A stretch of 64,000 nt of DNA from Zoogloeaceae bacterium (GTDB lineage: Bacteria > Pseudomonadota > Gammaproteobacteria > Burkholderiales > Rhodocyclaceae), in assembly GCA_024235635.1 (NCBI GenBank), contig JACKMA010000003.1, forward strand, positions 558,001 through 622,000, given 5' to 3'. Positions 26,555 through 35,216 of this stretch are shown here, piece by piece. Numbering within the stretch: the first letter of the stretch is position 1; every line of letters begins with the position of its first letter. A model generated the notes under the pieces. That model was not told the origin of the DNA. It did no database searches and was given only the letters and a program-made list of their open reading frames with translations. A program made the position numbers and the translations under genes.

Positions 26555-27179
26555 AGGTTTCCCGGTAGCGGCGCACCGCGTCGAGATGGTCCTGCAGATC
26601 ACCGGTATGCGACAGGTGCCCGATCAGGTCGTCGAGACTGGCGACCGCGACCACCGGCACGCCGTAGGCGAGTTCAACTTCCTGCACGGCCGACAATTCG
26701 CCCTGGCCACGCTCCATGCGATCGAGCGCAATGACGACGCCTGCCAGGCGCGCGCCGGCCGCCGCGATAATGCGCACCGACTCCCGCACCGAGGTGCCCG
26801 CCGAGATCACGTCGTCGAGCACCAGGACACGCCCTTCGAGCGGAGCGCCGACCAGGATACCGCCTTCGCCGTGGTCCTTGGCCTCCTTGCGATTGAAGCA
26901 GAAGGGCAGGTTGCGACCCATCTCGGCAAGCTTCAATGCGGTGCCCGCGACCAGCGGAATGCCCTTGTAGGCCGGCCCGAACAACACATCGCACTCGATC
27001 TTCGAAGCGACAATCGCGCGCGCGTAGAATTCGCAGAGGCGGCCGAACGATTCGCCATCGCTGAACAGTCCGGCATTGAAGAAATAGGGCGACAGGCGCC
27101 CTGCCTTGGTTCGGAATTCACCGAAGCGCAGAACACCCTTGTCGCAGGCAAGCCGAATGAATTCGCGACTAAACTCCAA
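26532..27179 (-). CDS. pyrE: Orotate phosphoribosyltransferase
   Basis: 215 residues, the usual proteobacterial PyrE length. It converts orotate and PRPP to OMP in pyrimidine synthesis. The PRPP-binding motif VLVLDDVISAGTSVRES lies at about 118-134, the catalytic-loop region FCFNRKEAKDHGEGG at about 93-107, and LFGPAYKGIPL at about 66-76. The start is a TTG at 27179: it gives the family N-terminus (EFSREFIRLACDKGVLRFGEF) and there is no nearby in-frame ATG. A non-ATG start with a weak ribosome site suggests modest translation. It is divergent from the exonuclease III gene with only 32 bases between the start codons. Confidence 0.93.
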   Translation of the reverse strand: MEFSREFIRLACDKGVLRFGEFRTKAGRLSPYFFNAGLFSDGESFGRLCEFYARAIVASKIECDVLFGPAYKGIPLVAGTALKLAEMGRNLPFCFNRKEAKDHGEGGILVGAPLEGRVLVLDDVISAGTSVRESVRIIAAAGARLAGVVIALDRMERGQGELSAVQEVELAYGVPVVAVASLDDLIGHLSHTGDLQDHLDAVRRYRETYGIARPD

Positions 27180-27211
27180 GCTTCAAAATTTCCCACCGGG
27201 CAGAAGGACGC

Positions 27212-27994
27212 ATGTTACGCATCATAACCGCTAACCTCAACGGAATCCGCTCGGCATCCGCGAAAGGGTTCCTCGATTGGTTGCCGAAGCAGCGGGCCGA
27301 CGTCGTCTGCGTGCAGGAACTGAAGGCTCAGGCTGCCAATCTGAGCGACGAGATGCGTTGCCCCGGCAGCATGACAGGCTATTTCTCGCATGCCGACAAG
27401 AAGGGCTACAGCGGTGTCGGGCTCTACCTTGCCAGACAGCCCGAGCGCGTCGTCGAAGGACTCGGCCATGATGAGTTCGACCCGGAGGGGCGCTATATCC
27501 AGGCGGACTTCGAAGGCCTCTCGGTGATCTCGCTGTATCTGCCGTCGGGATCGAGTTCCGAGGAGCGGCAGCAGGCCAAGTACCGCTTCATGGACGACTT
27601 CCTTCCGCACATGTCGGCGCTCAAGGCGAGCGGACGCGAGATCGTCGTCTGCGGCGACTGGAACATCGCCCACCGCGAGATCGATCTCAAAAACTGGAAG
27701 TCGAATCAGAAAAATTCGGGCTTCTTGCCCGAGGAGCGTGCCTGGCTCGGCCGCGTGTTCGAGGAGCTCGGATACGTCGATGTCTTTCGGCGACTGCATC
27801 CGGAAGCCACGGGCGAGTGCTACACGTGGTGGTCGAACCGCGGCCAGGCCTGGGCAAAGAATGTCGGCTGGCGCCTCGACTACCAGATCGCCACGCCCGG
27901 CATCGCCGAGCGTGCGCGATCGGCTGCCGTCTACAAGGCCGAACGCTTCTCCGACCACGCGCCGCTGACGGTCGACTACGATTGGCCGATCTGA
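27212..27994 (+). CDS. xthA: Exodeoxyribonuclease III
   Basis: 260 residues. An endonuclease/exonuclease/phosphatase-fold AP endonuclease for base-excision repair. Visible motifs include ITANLNGIRSA (Asn near 8), CVQELKAQ (metal-binding Glu near 37), YLPSGS, GDWNIAHREIDLKNWK (Asp-Asn catalytic pair near 150), the LDYQIATPG region, and the C-terminal FSDHAPLTVDYD with the catalytic Asp-His. Full length. GAAGGA precedes the ATG. The pyrE/xth divergent arrangement is common in betaproteobacteria (family knowledge). Confidence 0.93.
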   Translation: MLRIITANLNGIRSASAKGFLDWLPKQRADVVCVQELKAQAANLSDEMRCPGSMTGYFSHADKKGYSGVGLYLARQPERVVEGLGHDEFDPEGRYIQADFEGLSVISLYLPSGSSSEERQQAKYRFMDDFLPHMSALKASGREIVVCGDWNIAHREIDLKNWKSNQKNSGFLPEERAWLGRVFEELGYVDVFRRLHPEATGECYTWWSNRGQAWAKNVGWRLDYQIATPGIAERARSAAVYKAERFSDHAPLTVDYDWPI

Positions 27995-28022
27995 CGACGA
28001 CGTCGCCGAGGACGCACACAGG

Positions 28023-28634
28023 ATGCAAATCGATACCTGGCTGATCTACCTGCTGGCCGCCACCGGTCTATCGCTGACGCCCGGGCCGAACAGCCTGCTG
28101 GCGCTGAGCCACGGCGCCCTGCACGGTCATCGCCGGACCCTGCTGACCATCGCCGGCGGGACCGTCGGCTTCGTGCTGCTGATGGCCTTGTCGATGGCGG
28201 GCATCGGCGCCCTGCTCAAGGCCAGCGCCGACGCCCTGGCAGTCATGAAGCTCGTCGGCGGCGCCTACCTGATCTGGCTCGGCGTACAACTCTGGCGCGC
28301 GCCGCCACTGCAACTCGAACTCGCCGCCGGCACGGCGCGGATACCGGGCGCCCGCTTGTTCATGCAGGGTTTCCTCGCGGCCGCGTCGAATCCCAAGGTG
28401 CTGCTGTTCTACGGCGCATTCCTGCCCCAGTTCATCGACCCCTCGCGTCCGATCGTCACACAGTTCGCGATCATGGCCGCGAGCTTCGCAGTGGTCGAGG
28501 CACTGGTCGAATATCTGTTGGCCCGCCTCGCCCATCGCGTCAGGCCCATGCTGCGACGGGCCGGCCGCCGTTTCAACCGTGCCTGCGGCGGGCTGTTCAT
28601 GCTGCTCGGTGCGGCCTTGCCGATCAGTCGCTGA
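28023..28634 (+). CDS. LysE-family amino-acid exporter
   Basis: 203 residues with about six hydrophobic helices. The N-terminal signature LSLTPGPNSLLALSHGALHGHRR is the family hallmark. An inner-membrane exporter of amino acids or homoserine-lactone-like compounds; the substrate cannot be deduced. The gene starts 28 bases after xthA on the same strand and may share its transcript, followed after 18 bases by the PAP2 gene. Confidence 0.88.
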   Translation: MQIDTWLIYLLAATGLSLTPGPNSLLALSHGALHGHRRTLLTIAGGTVGFVLLMALSMAGIGALLKASADALAVMKLVGGAYLIWLGVQLWRAPPLQLELAAGTARIPGARLFMQGFLAAASNPKVLLFYGAFLPQFIDPSRPIVTQFAIMAASFAVVEALVEYLLARLAHRVRPMLRRAGRRFNRACGGLFMLLGAALPISR

Positions 28635-28652
28635 GCGGCGGACGATGCGGCA

Positions 28653-29327
28653 GTGGTGCGTCGGGACAGAAATCGCCGGCAGCGCCTGGTGACCCGCCCC
28701 GATCCGGTCGGCGCGATCTGCCTGTTGGCGGCACCGGCGCTGCTTGCCGCAGGCGGTCTGTGGCTGTGCCCGGGCGGGGCGTGCCGGCTGCCCGCGGTCG
28801 ATGCCAGCCTGCTGACGGCGGCCCACGCAATCCGCAGCCCGGTCGTCGATGCCGTGGCGGCTTGGGCGACCTGGCTCGGATCGCTCTTCGTGCTCGGGCC
28901 ACTCGCCATGCTGACAGCAGTGCGACTGTGGCTCGGCAACCAGGTGCGCAACGCACTCGCGCTGGTGCTGTCGCTGGGTGGCGCGACGGCCCTCGGTCAG
29001 CTCGCCAAGCTCGCGCTGGCCCGCCCCAGACCCGCCCTGTTCGCCACCGTCGGTGAACTGCCGAACAGTTGGTCCTACCCGAGCGGACACGGCATCCAGG
29101 CGGCAGCCACGGTGGTCACGCTGGCGATGCTGCTGCCGGATCGACAGCGCCGGGCCGGCCTCGTCGTCGCGGTCGCGCTAGCCACGCTGGTGGGCGCGAC
29201 ACGCGTCTATCTGCAGGTGCACTTTCCGACCGATGTGCTGTTCGGACTGGTCGCCGGCGGATTGTGGGCGACCGGGGTCTGGCGCCTGGCACAGGCCTCG
29301 GATCGCCCGCCCGGCTGCCGCGGCTAA
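28653..29327 (+). CDS. PAP2-family membrane phosphatase
   Basis: 224 residues. Membrane helices surround the three phosphatase motifs: KLALARPRP (near 117), PSGH (near 144-147) and RVYLQVHFPTD (near 179-189), a complete acid-phosphatase triad with both His. Likely a lipid phosphatase such as an undecaprenyl-diphosphate or phosphatidylglycerophosphate phosphatase. The apparent start is GTG at 28653, 18 bases after the LysE stop; a second GTG at 28689 is an alternative because the residues between are highly basic. Confidence 0.85.
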   Translation: MVRRDRNRRQRLVTRPDPVGAICLLAAPALLAAGGLWLCPGGACRLPAVDASLLTAAHAIRSPVVDAVAAWATWLGSLFVLGPLAMLTAVRLWLGNQVRNALALVLSLGGATALGQLAKLALARPRPALFATVGELPNSWSYPSGHGIQAAATVVTLAMLLPDRQRRAGLVVAVALATLVGATRVYLQVHFPTDVLFGLVAGGLWATGVWRLAQASDRPPGCRG

Positions 29328-29386
29328 AGCTCGCCGTCGGCCCGCCGTAGAAATGAGGCCGCGCTGCTTCCCACGCCGAATCATTC

Positions 29387-30472
29387 ATGCTGATCGACCC
29401 GCACCTGTACGAATCGAAGATTCTCGTCTGCGACGACTCGTCGAGTCACGCGACGATGCTGCAGGGCTTGCTGCGCAGCGAAGGGGTGCGCCGTGTCGAG
29501 GTCGTGACCGATTCGCGTCGCGTGCTGCCGACGATCTCGGGGCACGGCGACTTCGCGTTGCTGGTGCTCGATCTCGACATGCCCCACCTCGATGGCTTCG
29601 AAGTGCTCGAATTGCTGCGCAGCGAACTCGGCGAACACGAGCATATTCCGGTCATCGTGATCACCGGCGTGGCCGGCGAGGACGCCTGCCTGCGGGCATT
29701 GAAGATGGGCGCCAACGACTTCATCCGCAAGCCGTTCGACCATACCGAGGTGGTGCTGCGGGTGCGCAACACGCTGCGCATGCACGACATGGTGGTCCGC
29801 CAGCGGGAGGTCAATCGCGACCTCGAACGCCAGGTCCGGATGCGGACGGACGACCTCGAACGCGCCACCGACACCTTCGTACACAAGCTCGGCCAGATCT
29901 GCGAGATGTGCGACAAGGGCGCCGGCGAGCACATACGGCGGGTCGGCCGATTCGCCGGCATGCTCGCGCGACTGGCCGATCTGCCCGCCCAGACCGCCCA
30001 TCTCGTCGAGCAGGCAGCACCGCTGCACGACGTCGGCAAGGTCATGCTGCCGGTGGAACTGTTGTTGAAGCCCTCGGCTTTGACCAATCAGGAGTTCGAA
30101 CAGGTCAAGCAGCATGCCGACGCCGGCAGCGAACTGCTCGACGGACCGGATTCACCACTCGTGCGCATGGCGTCCGAAATCGCGGCGAGTCACCACGAGC
30201 GCTGGGATGGCAGCGGCTATCCCAACGGCCTGCGCGGCGAGGAGATTCCGATCGAAGGGCGCATCACCGCGATCTGCGACGTCTTCGACACGCTGATCTC
30301 GGCGCGCCCGTACAAGGACCCGTGGTCGGTGCAGAACGCGATCGACTACCTGATCGAGCAGTCCGGCAGGCAGTTCGATCCACGCCTGGTCGAGCTCTTC
30401 GTCTCGGCCCTGGCGCAGATCGAGGAAATCCGCGACAGCGTCGACCGACCGGGCATCGGCGCCGGCGCCTGA
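29387..30472 (+). CDS. Response regulator with HD-GYP c-di-GMP phosphodiesterase domain
   Basis: 361 residues. REC domain about 10-130 with Asp16/17, phospho-acceptor Asp62 and Lys115, then a helical linker and an HD-GYP domain about 165-350. HD-GYP motifs present: His182, HDVGK (214-218), HH at 269-270 and GSGYP (275-279). It should hydrolyse c-di-GMP when phosphorylated. No sensor kinase is adjacent. With the GGDEF protein at 4.8 kb it gives this window both a maker and a breaker of c-di-GMP. The gene ends at a hairpin shared with the convergent DUF2502 gene. Confidence 0.92.
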   Translation: MLIDPHLYESKILVCDDSSSHATMLQGLLRSEGVRRVEVVTDSRRVLPTISGHGDFALLVLDLDMPHLDGFEVLELLRSELGEHEHIPVIVITGVAGEDACLRALKMGANDFIRKPFDHTEVVLRVRNTLRMHDMVVRQREVNRDLERQVRMRTDDLERATDTFVHKLGQICEMCDKGAGEHIRRVGRFAGMLARLADLPAQTAHLVEQAAPLHDVGKVMLPVELLLKPSALTNQEFEQVKQHADAGSELLDGPDSPLVRMASEIAASHHERWDGSGYPNGLRGEEIPIEGRITAICDVFDTLISARPYKDPWSVQNAIDYLIEQSGRQFDPRLVELFVSALAQIEEIRDSVDRPGIGAGA

Positions 30473-30477
30473 TCCGC

Positions 30478-30501
30478 GTCCCGCCCGGACCGGGGCGGGA
30501 C
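30478..30501. terminator. Inverted repeat between convergent genes
   Basis: A 9-bp perfect stem, GTCCCGCCC and GGGCGGGAC, with a 6-base loop, located 5 bases after the HD-GYP stop and 11 bases from the DUF2502 stop. There is no T run, so it is terminator-like and bidirectional rather than a classical intrinsic terminator. Confidence 0.5.
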
Positions 30502-30511
30502 CGGCAATCAC

Positions 30512-30814
30512 TCAGCAGTTGCCTTTCTTCGCCTGGCCGGGCGGACAATGCTTCGGCCCCCGCGGCGGTGCGTCGCAATGGCCGCGAAAATCCTTGTGGT
30601 TCTCGAATCTCGGACAGTTGTCATGCCACCAGGCCGGATCGCGCCAATGTTCGCCGTCCCAGTAACGGCCGTCCGGACGCCGCTCGCCGATGTGGATGCG
30701 CACACCCGGCAGCCGAACTTCGACATCGACGCCGATGTCCGCGCCGTGTGCCGGCGACGCGACCCACAGCCAGACGGCGCCCGAAAACACGGCGCGAATC
30801 AGTTCTGCCCTCAT
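30512..30814 (-). CDS. DUF2502-family small periplasmic protein
   Basis: 100 residues. A Sec signal peptide (ending SPAHGA) is followed by ADIGVDVEVRLPGVRIHIGE and YWDGEHWRDPAWWHDN, the conserved core of DUF2502 (YpeC-like) proteins. The C-terminus is Cys/Pro/Lys-rich. Function unknown; small periplasmic proteins of this kind are often stress-induced. GGAGGA lies six bases before the ATG at 30814, which decides the start against an upstream in-frame ATG. Divergent from hsp20, sharing a 200-base control region. Confidence 0.75.
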   Translation of the reverse strand: MRAELIRAVFSGAVWLWVASPAHGADIGVDVEVRLPGVRIHIGERRPDGRYWDGEHWRDPAWWHDNCPRFENHKDFRGHCDAPPRGPKHCPPGQAKKGNC

Positions 30815-30926
30815 CGAATTCCTCCACGACGATGCTTCCGGCGGCGGCCGGATCCGGCGTCCATGGTGCGCCACCCCGGCCGCCGAAGCAAAGCTTGTCC
30901 GGCATCAAGAAGCCGTCTCGGCGCCC

Positions 30927-30954
30927 TTGTCGCGGCATCGCGCGGGACTATCTT
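30927..30954 (+). promoter_or_regulatory. Candidate promoter for hsp20
   Basis: TTGTCG at 30927-30932 and TATCTT at 30949-30954 with a 16-base spacer match sigma70 reasonably. The preceding CTTG could instead be part of a heat-shock sigma32 -35 element, but no good sigma32 -10 (CCCCAT) was seen. The predicted leader to the hsp20 ATG would be about 50 bases. Confidence 0.35.
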
Positions 30955-31014
30955 TGGAGTGAAGAGACCACCGGAAACGTGGCCTCTGGGGTGTAACCCG
31001 AATAGGAGACCGTC

Positions 31015-31428
31015 ATGAACACGCTGAAACCATTCGATCCGGTCGAGGACTTCTTCCGCGGCTTCTTCGTCCGTCCTGTGGCATTCGGCAAGGACGACGA
31101 GGTTGCGCCGATGCGCGTCGACGTGCGCGAGAGCGCCGAGGGCTACGAGGTCCATGCCGAAATGCCCGGCGTCAGGAAGGAAGACATCCAGGTGAACGTT
31201 GAAGGAGCGCTGGTCTCGATCTCGGCCGAGCGGCGCCAGGACAAGGATCAGCGCGAGGGTGATCGCGTGATTCGCAGCGAGCGCCACTTCGGCCGGATCG
31301 AGCGCAGCTTCCGGCTCGGCGCCGAACTGGATGCCGAACACACGCTGGCCCAATTTGCCGACGGCGTGTTGACCCTGAAGCTGCCGCGCAAGGAGGTGCA
31401 GCCGAAACAGAAGATCGCCATCGAGTGA
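31015..31428 (+). CDS. Small heat-shock protein (Hsp20/alpha-crystallin)
   Basis: 137 residues, a normal length. The alpha-crystallin domain spans about 33-125: MRVDVRESAEGYEVHAEMPGV, an ISAERR strand, FRLGAELD and the signature ADGVLTLKLPRK. An ATP-independent holdase in the cytosol. A C-terminal IxI-like KIAIE could mediate oligomer contacts. GGAGA precedes the ATG. A perfect 14-bp inverted repeat follows the gene. Confidence 0.93.
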   Translation: MNTLKPFDPVEDFFRGFFVRPVAFGKDDEVAPMRVDVRESAEGYEVHAEMPGVRKEDIQVNVEGALVSISAERRQDKDQREGDRVIRSERHFGRIERSFRLGAELDAEHTLAQFADGVLTLKLPRKEVQPKQKIAIE

Positions 31429-31456
31429 GGCAGCGCCCGCACGGGGCGGGTTACAG

Positions 31457-31495
31457 ACGACCGCGGCCGACGGTTCCACCTTCGGCCGCGGTCGT
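31457..31495. terminator. Perfect 14-bp inverted repeat after hsp20
   Basis: Arms ACGACCGCGGCCGA (31457-31470) and TCGGCCGCGGTCGT (31482-31495) are exact complements around an 11-base loop. There is no long T run, so termination may need help; it probably insulates hsp20 from the convergent iminopeptidase gene. The rest of the 220-base gap shows nothing else. Confidence 0.6.
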
Positions 31496-31648
31496 TCGCA
31501 GCTTCGACAACGGCGCATCAGGCGCCCAGCACCATTCGGATGGCTCAAGACCAGGGAAGGGCGCCCGGCACCGGCCACCACCGCCGATGGGACGGGCTTC
31601 GGGAAGCCGTGCGCGGCAACGGTCTGATTGCGGCATGAGGCAGGTCGC

Positions 31649-32608
31649 TCAGCGGTGCCCGGCGTAGCCGTCGGTGGCTGCGATCAGCCGGTCGAGGATG
31701 CCCGGCTCGTCGTAGGCGTGTCCGGCCCCTTCGACCAGATGGAACGCCGCCTCCGGCCAGGCCTTGTGCAGGGCCCACGCATAGCGCAATGGGCACGGCA
31801 TGTCGTAGCGACCGTGGACGATGGTGCCGGCGATGCCGTGCAGACGATGGGCATCGCGCACCAACTGGCCCTCGTCGAGCCAGGCACCGTGGGTGAAGTA
31901 GTGGTTCTCGATGCGGGCGAACGCCAGCGCGAAATGATCTTCGCCGAAGCCAGCCGCCAGACTCGCATCCGGCAGCAGCTTGATGGTGCTGCCCTCCCAG
32001 GTGCTCCAGGCCCGCGCCGCCACGATTCGTGCCGCGACGTCGTCACCGGTCAGTCGCCGCCGGTAGGCGGCGATCATGTCCGAACGTTCGACCTCGGGAA
32101 TCGGCGCGACGAATGCCTCCCACTTGTCCGGGTACATCTCGGAGACCCCGAACTGGTAGTACCAGTCGAGTTCGGCACGGCTGACCGTATAGACGCCACG
32201 CAACACCAGTTCGCTGACCCGTTGCGGATGTGTCTCGGCATAGGCCAGCGCCAGTGTCGATCCCCACGAGCCGCCGAACACCAGCCAGCGCTCGCATCCT
32301 ACCCTCTGCCGCAGGCGTTCGATGTCGGCAACCAGATGCCAGGTGGTGTTGGCGTCGAGTCCGGCATGCGGCGTCGATCGGCCGCAACCGCGTTGGTCGA
32401 ACAGCAGCACGTCGTAACGGGCCGGATCGAACAGGCGCCGATGCTCGGACGAGATACCACCACCGGGGCCGCCGTGCAGGAATACCGCCGGTTTGGCGCC
32501 CGGCGTGCCGACGCGCTCGTAGTGGATCAGATGTCCATCGCCGACATCGAGCCGGCCACTGTCGTAGGGCTCGATCGGAGGATACAGGCTGCGCAGTCCG
32601 CTCGTCAT
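31649..32608 (-). CDS. pip: Proline iminopeptidase
   Basis: 319 residues. An alpha/beta hydrolase of peptidase family S33 releasing N-terminal proline from peptides. It shows HGGPGGG (oxyanion loop near 45-51), DQRGCGRSTPH, the nucleophile elbow GGSWGS near 112, Asp in VHGRYDMPCP and the final His in GAGHAYDEPG. Length and motifs are typical of the bacterial monomeric enzyme. It starts at the far side of a 357-base divergent gap shared with the marC-like gene. Confidence 0.92.
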   Translation of the reverse strand: MTSGLRSLYPPIEPYDSGRLDVGDGHLIHYERVGTPGAKPAVFLHGGPGGGISSEHRRLFDPARYDVLLFDQRGCGRSTPHAGLDANTTWHLVADIERLRQRVGCERWLVFGGSWGSTLALAYAETHPQRVSELVLRGVYTVSRAELDWYYQFGVSEMYPDKWEAFVAPIPEVERSDMIAAYRRRLTGDDVAARIVAARAWSTWEGSTIKLLPDASLAAGFGEDHFALAFARIENHYFTHGAWLDEGQLVRDAHRLHGIAGTIVHGRYDMPCPLRYAWALHKAWPEAAFHLVEGAGHAYDEPGILDRLIAATDGYAGHR

Positions 32609-32965
32609 CGTTCGCTCGCAAAGGGTTCAGGCCGGGGCGCACGGATTCCTGTCCCGCTATCCGGCCCGGCTCCGGTCGCTTACGCGATTGTAAGGCGTCC
32701 GCACAGCCGGACCGGGCCTGCCTGCGCCGCGCGACGCGACAATGACGGCGCCGAGCGACGATATGCGTTTCACCCCGTCGACCGATAGATTCGACCGCAT
32801 GCAGATTCGCTTTCTGCAACCTGGCCGGACTTCGGCCGCCCAGTCGATTCGGCGGCAACGTATGGCCCGGTGGCATCATCTGCCGGCACGGCCAAGCGGC
32901 GCCGGCGCGGCGGGCGCGTTTCCCGGCCCGGGCATCGACCCGGAGGATCGACAAAGGAGGCGGAC
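32609..32965. other. Divergent intergenic region pip / marC-like
   Basis: 357 bases without a convincing gene. It should contain promoters for both divergent genes. I checked for sigma54, Fur-like and long palindromic sites and saw none; an AAAGGAGG ribosome site for the plus-strand gene ends it. Short frames here have arginine-rich shadow composition. Confidence 0.5.
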
Positions 32966-33589
32966 GTGAACGAAGGATTCAATCATCTCCTCGCGGTGTT
33001 CTTCGGCTATTTCGCGATCATGAATCCACTCGCCAATACCGCGGTCTTCGTCGGCTTGACGGGCGACCTGGACGACGGCGCGCGGCGTGTCGTCGCCCGG
33101 CGCTCGCTGCTCATCACGTTCGCGATCGTCTTCGTCTTCGCCGCGCTCGGCAAAACGCTCTTCCACTTCTTCGGCGTCACGCTGCCGGCACTGCGCATCG
33201 CTGGCGCGATCCTGGTATTCGTCATCGGCTATCACATGCTGCACGGCGAGACGTCGTCGCTGCACGATCACGGCAAGGCATCGGCCGATGACATGGCGAT
33301 CTCGCCGCTGGCGGTGCCGCTGCTCGCCGGTCCCGGCACGATCGCGACGACGATGAGCTTCGCCGCCGCCGGGGACTGGCTATCGATCGCGATCACCGTC
33401 GCCGTGTTCGCGCTGATGTGCCTGATGACCTACCTTTGCTTCGTATTCGGCGAATCCGTGCTCGCCCGCGTCGGCGCCGGCGGCCTGAAGATCGTCACGC
33501 GACTGATGGGGCTGATCCTCGCCGTGATCGGCGTGCAGATGGGAATCGAGGGGGTCGCGGGTGCTCTGCCGCTGCTGCGTGCCGGCTGA
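32966..33589 (+). CDS. MarC-family integral membrane protein
   Basis: 207 residues with about six membrane helices. It matches the MarC/UPF0056 family: FFGYFAIMNPLANTAVFVGLT at the start, the paired ISPLAVPLLAGPGTI loop, and GLKIVTRLMGLILAVIGVQM near the end. The function of the family is unsettled; earlier links to multidrug resistance were not upheld. The GTG at 32966 is chosen because AAAGGAGG lies five bases upstream, while the open frame before it is basic and not membrane-like. Confidence 0.85.
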   Translation: MNEGFNHLLAVFFGYFAIMNPLANTAVFVGLTGDLDDGARRVVARRSLLITFAIVFVFAALGKTLFHFFGVTLPALRIAGAILVFVIGYHMLHGETSSLHDHGKASADDMAISPLAVPLLAGPGTIATTMSFAAAGDWLSIAITVAVFALMCLMTYLCFVFGESVLARVGAGGLKIVTRLMGLILAVIGVQMGIEGVAGALPLLRAG

Positions 33590-33610
33590 ATCGATGGCAA
33601 TGCGACCGTC

Positions 33611-33928
33611 TCAATGGGCGACAGCCGCGGCCGCTTCGTCGCGCGTGAAGAAGCGGCCCTGTCGCACGAAGCCCGAGGCGATCGTCGCCTTGACCGCGGC
33701 CACCCGGCCGCTGGCGTGGCGCGCGACGACGACTTCATCGGGCAGGCCGTCGAGCAGGTGGAATGGCGCCGGCTGGCCGGTGACGAAGCACGACGCATAG
33801 ACGCGTCCGGTCTCGACATCCCGGAACGCCGGCCGGAAACCTTCTTCCCGATTACCGGCGCTGACGGCGCCGGTGCCATGAAAAGTCCGGTTTTCCTGTC
33901 CCAGCCTCGCATTCGTCATCGCGTTCAT
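33611..33928 (-). CDS. Conserved hypothetical protein (105 aa)
   Basis: 105 residues, soluble, no signal peptide. Features: FRDVETGRVYASCFVTGQPAPFHLLDGLPDEVVV and a C-terminal FVRQGRFFTRDEAAAA. I recall similar small unknown proteins in betaproteobacteria but no function. GAGGTGG sits a few bases before the chosen ATG at 33928, and a second ATG follows after three codons. It converges on the marC-like gene with 21 bases between stops. Confidence 0.6.
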   Translation of the reverse strand: MNAMTNARLGQENRTFHGTGAVSAGNREEGFRPAFRDVETGRVYASCFVTGQPAPFHLLDGLPDEVVVARHASGRVAAVKATIASGFVRQGRFFTRDEAAAAVAH

Positions 33929-34200
33929 CGTGCCACCTCGTCGTCGCGCCATTCGATGACTGACAGGCTACGCGCGACCGGCATTCGCTACTGGTACGAA
34001 GCCTGAAGATCTCATGGATTTTCAGTGGGGAAACGCCGAACGCGGCGAATTCTGCGCCCGACACCGGGCCGAGCGTGAATGCTCGGTGCTCGATTTGACC
34101 GAGATCAATGGGCGCGCATGGCATTCGGCGCGATGTGCGGCGCCCTTCTATAAAGCAGACAGGGCCCCCGAGCCAACGACACCCATCTTCAGGAACCACC

Positions 34201-34401
34201 ATGAGCTTCCTCGATTCCCCGATCTCCCGCTGCGAGGCGAAGCGGACCATCGTCCTGACCGATCAGACCCAGGCGCAATGCGCGCTCGAACACGACTGCG
34301 AACCCGGCACCCGCTGCCCTCTGTGCGGTTGCTTCGTCGATGTCAGCGGACTCTCCGATGAGACCGTGCGCAAACTGCGAGACTCCGAAACCAAGCGGTG
34401 A
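34201..34401 (+). CDS. Small Cys-rich (zinc-ribbon-like) hypothetical protein
   Basis: 66 residues, with cysteines at residue 11, in CALEHDC, and as a CPLCGC knuckle, suggesting a small metal-binding fold. The start ATG at 34201 has an AGGA site a few bases before it. A TATAAA hexamer lies at 34149-34154 but has no good -35 partner. No domain name can be given. It is the last clear gene before the AT-richer gap. Confidence 0.55.
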   Translation: MSFLDSPISRCEAKRTIVLTDQTQAQCALEHDCEPGTRCPLCGCFVDVSGLSDETVRKLRDSETKR

Positions 34402-34747
34402 GTGAACCGGCGCCCGGCCAGCCCGGATGCGCTGGCGGTGTTCGGCCGCGGCTTGCCGAAACGGTCACCGTTCGCAAGAAGATCCGCATTGCCCAGGCGC
34501 CAAGCACTCCGCCGGTGGCGGTTGCAGTAAAGCCAGGCCGCCACAGCCCACTGTTGACTGACCGTGCGGGACTACGCATCGGCGAGTGCGCTGAGCGAAC
34601 CGGACGCGGCGACAGCGGCCTGCCGGCATCGTCTGCACACGAGACGATCCGGTCCTCGTGCTTTGGTGTATCGATTTTGCCGAGCGAAGGCGATGCCGCA
34701 CTACCGCCAGCGTCCATTCGCGCACCCGACAGGTCCGCCCATAAACG

Positions 34748-34789
34748 GTTTCGCCGCGCCGGCGAAGCCGCAAAATGCCAAGGGCATTT
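34748..34789. repeat. Two tandem hairpins (REP-like)
   Basis: TTCGCCG-CGC-CGGCGAA at 34750-34766 (extendable to 10 bp with one mismatch) and AAATGCC-AAG-GGCATTT at 34773-34789 are two perfect stems seven bases apart. They mark the border where AT content rises. They could be a terminator pair, a REP-type element or the end of a mobile fragment; no second copy was seen in this window. Confidence 0.4.
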
Positions 34790-34807
34790 ACGCCAGGCAA
34801 TTCGAAG

Positions 34808-34990
34808 ATGGGTGAATCGATAGCCGGTGCGCTGTTTATTCTTGCATTGTTCGCTTTATTTAATATTGTGAATAGAGTGGTTTCAAGGGGTCGGCGAACG
34901 AGATCGGGTTTTTGGCTTTTGTCGAGTTGGCGGTCTATTCTCAGCCGTCAAGTTCGCGTGCGCGCCATGCTTTGCTTTATCTCAGCTTGA
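34808..34990 (+). CDS. Possible small membrane protein (60 aa), doubtful
   Basis: A frame with one clear hydrophobic helix (SIAGALFILALFALFNIV) followed by a basic segment rich in Arg and Ser. The hydrophobic part is plausible as a single-pass protein; the remainder reads like random sequence. No proper ribosome site (only GAAG). It lies in the AT-richer stretch after the tandem hairpins. It may be a gene remnant. Confidence 0.2.
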   Translation: MGESIAGALFILALFALFNIVNRVVSRGRRTRSGFWLLSSWRSILSRQVRVRAMLCFISA

Positions 34991-34994
34991 GGTC

Positions 34995-35216
34995 ATGTCG
35001 CGGGGAAGACCTTCTCCTCCCGAACACGTTCTGGATGCACGCAATTCATGCGGCTGCCGCGGTGACGAAATCGCGAACGGCTGTCCGCCAAAGATGGCTT
35101 GGCAAGCGCGGCCTGTGATTGAGCGACTCGGAATTCAGCTTCTGCAATTCAATGCACGGGCGTCGTCATTTGAAAACCGTGAAAAACTGTTTCATCACGT
35201 CTCAACAAAACGATAA
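34995..35216 (+). CDS. Possible small protein (73 aa), doubtful
   Basis: The frame encodes CGCRGDEIANGC and a C-terminal part (QARPVIERLGIQLLQFNARASS) with protein-like composition. A GAGG lies too close to the ATG to be a good ribosome site. It starts just after the preceding doubtful frame. It could be a real accessory gene or the remains of one. Confidence 0.2.
   Translation: MSRGRPSPPEHVLDARNSCGCRGDEIANGCPPKMAWQARPVIERLGIQLLQFNARASSFENREKLFHHVSTKR

Noticed and set aside
32870..32965. N-terminal extension of the MarC-like protein
   Set aside because: The extra 32 residues are Arg/Gly-rich and precede an excellent AAAGGAGG-GTG start.
34343..34800. Overlapping minus-strand frames in the gene-poor gap as possible transposase remnants
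   Set aside because: No DDE or recombinase motif, no terminal repeats, and amino-acid composition like random GC-rich sequence.
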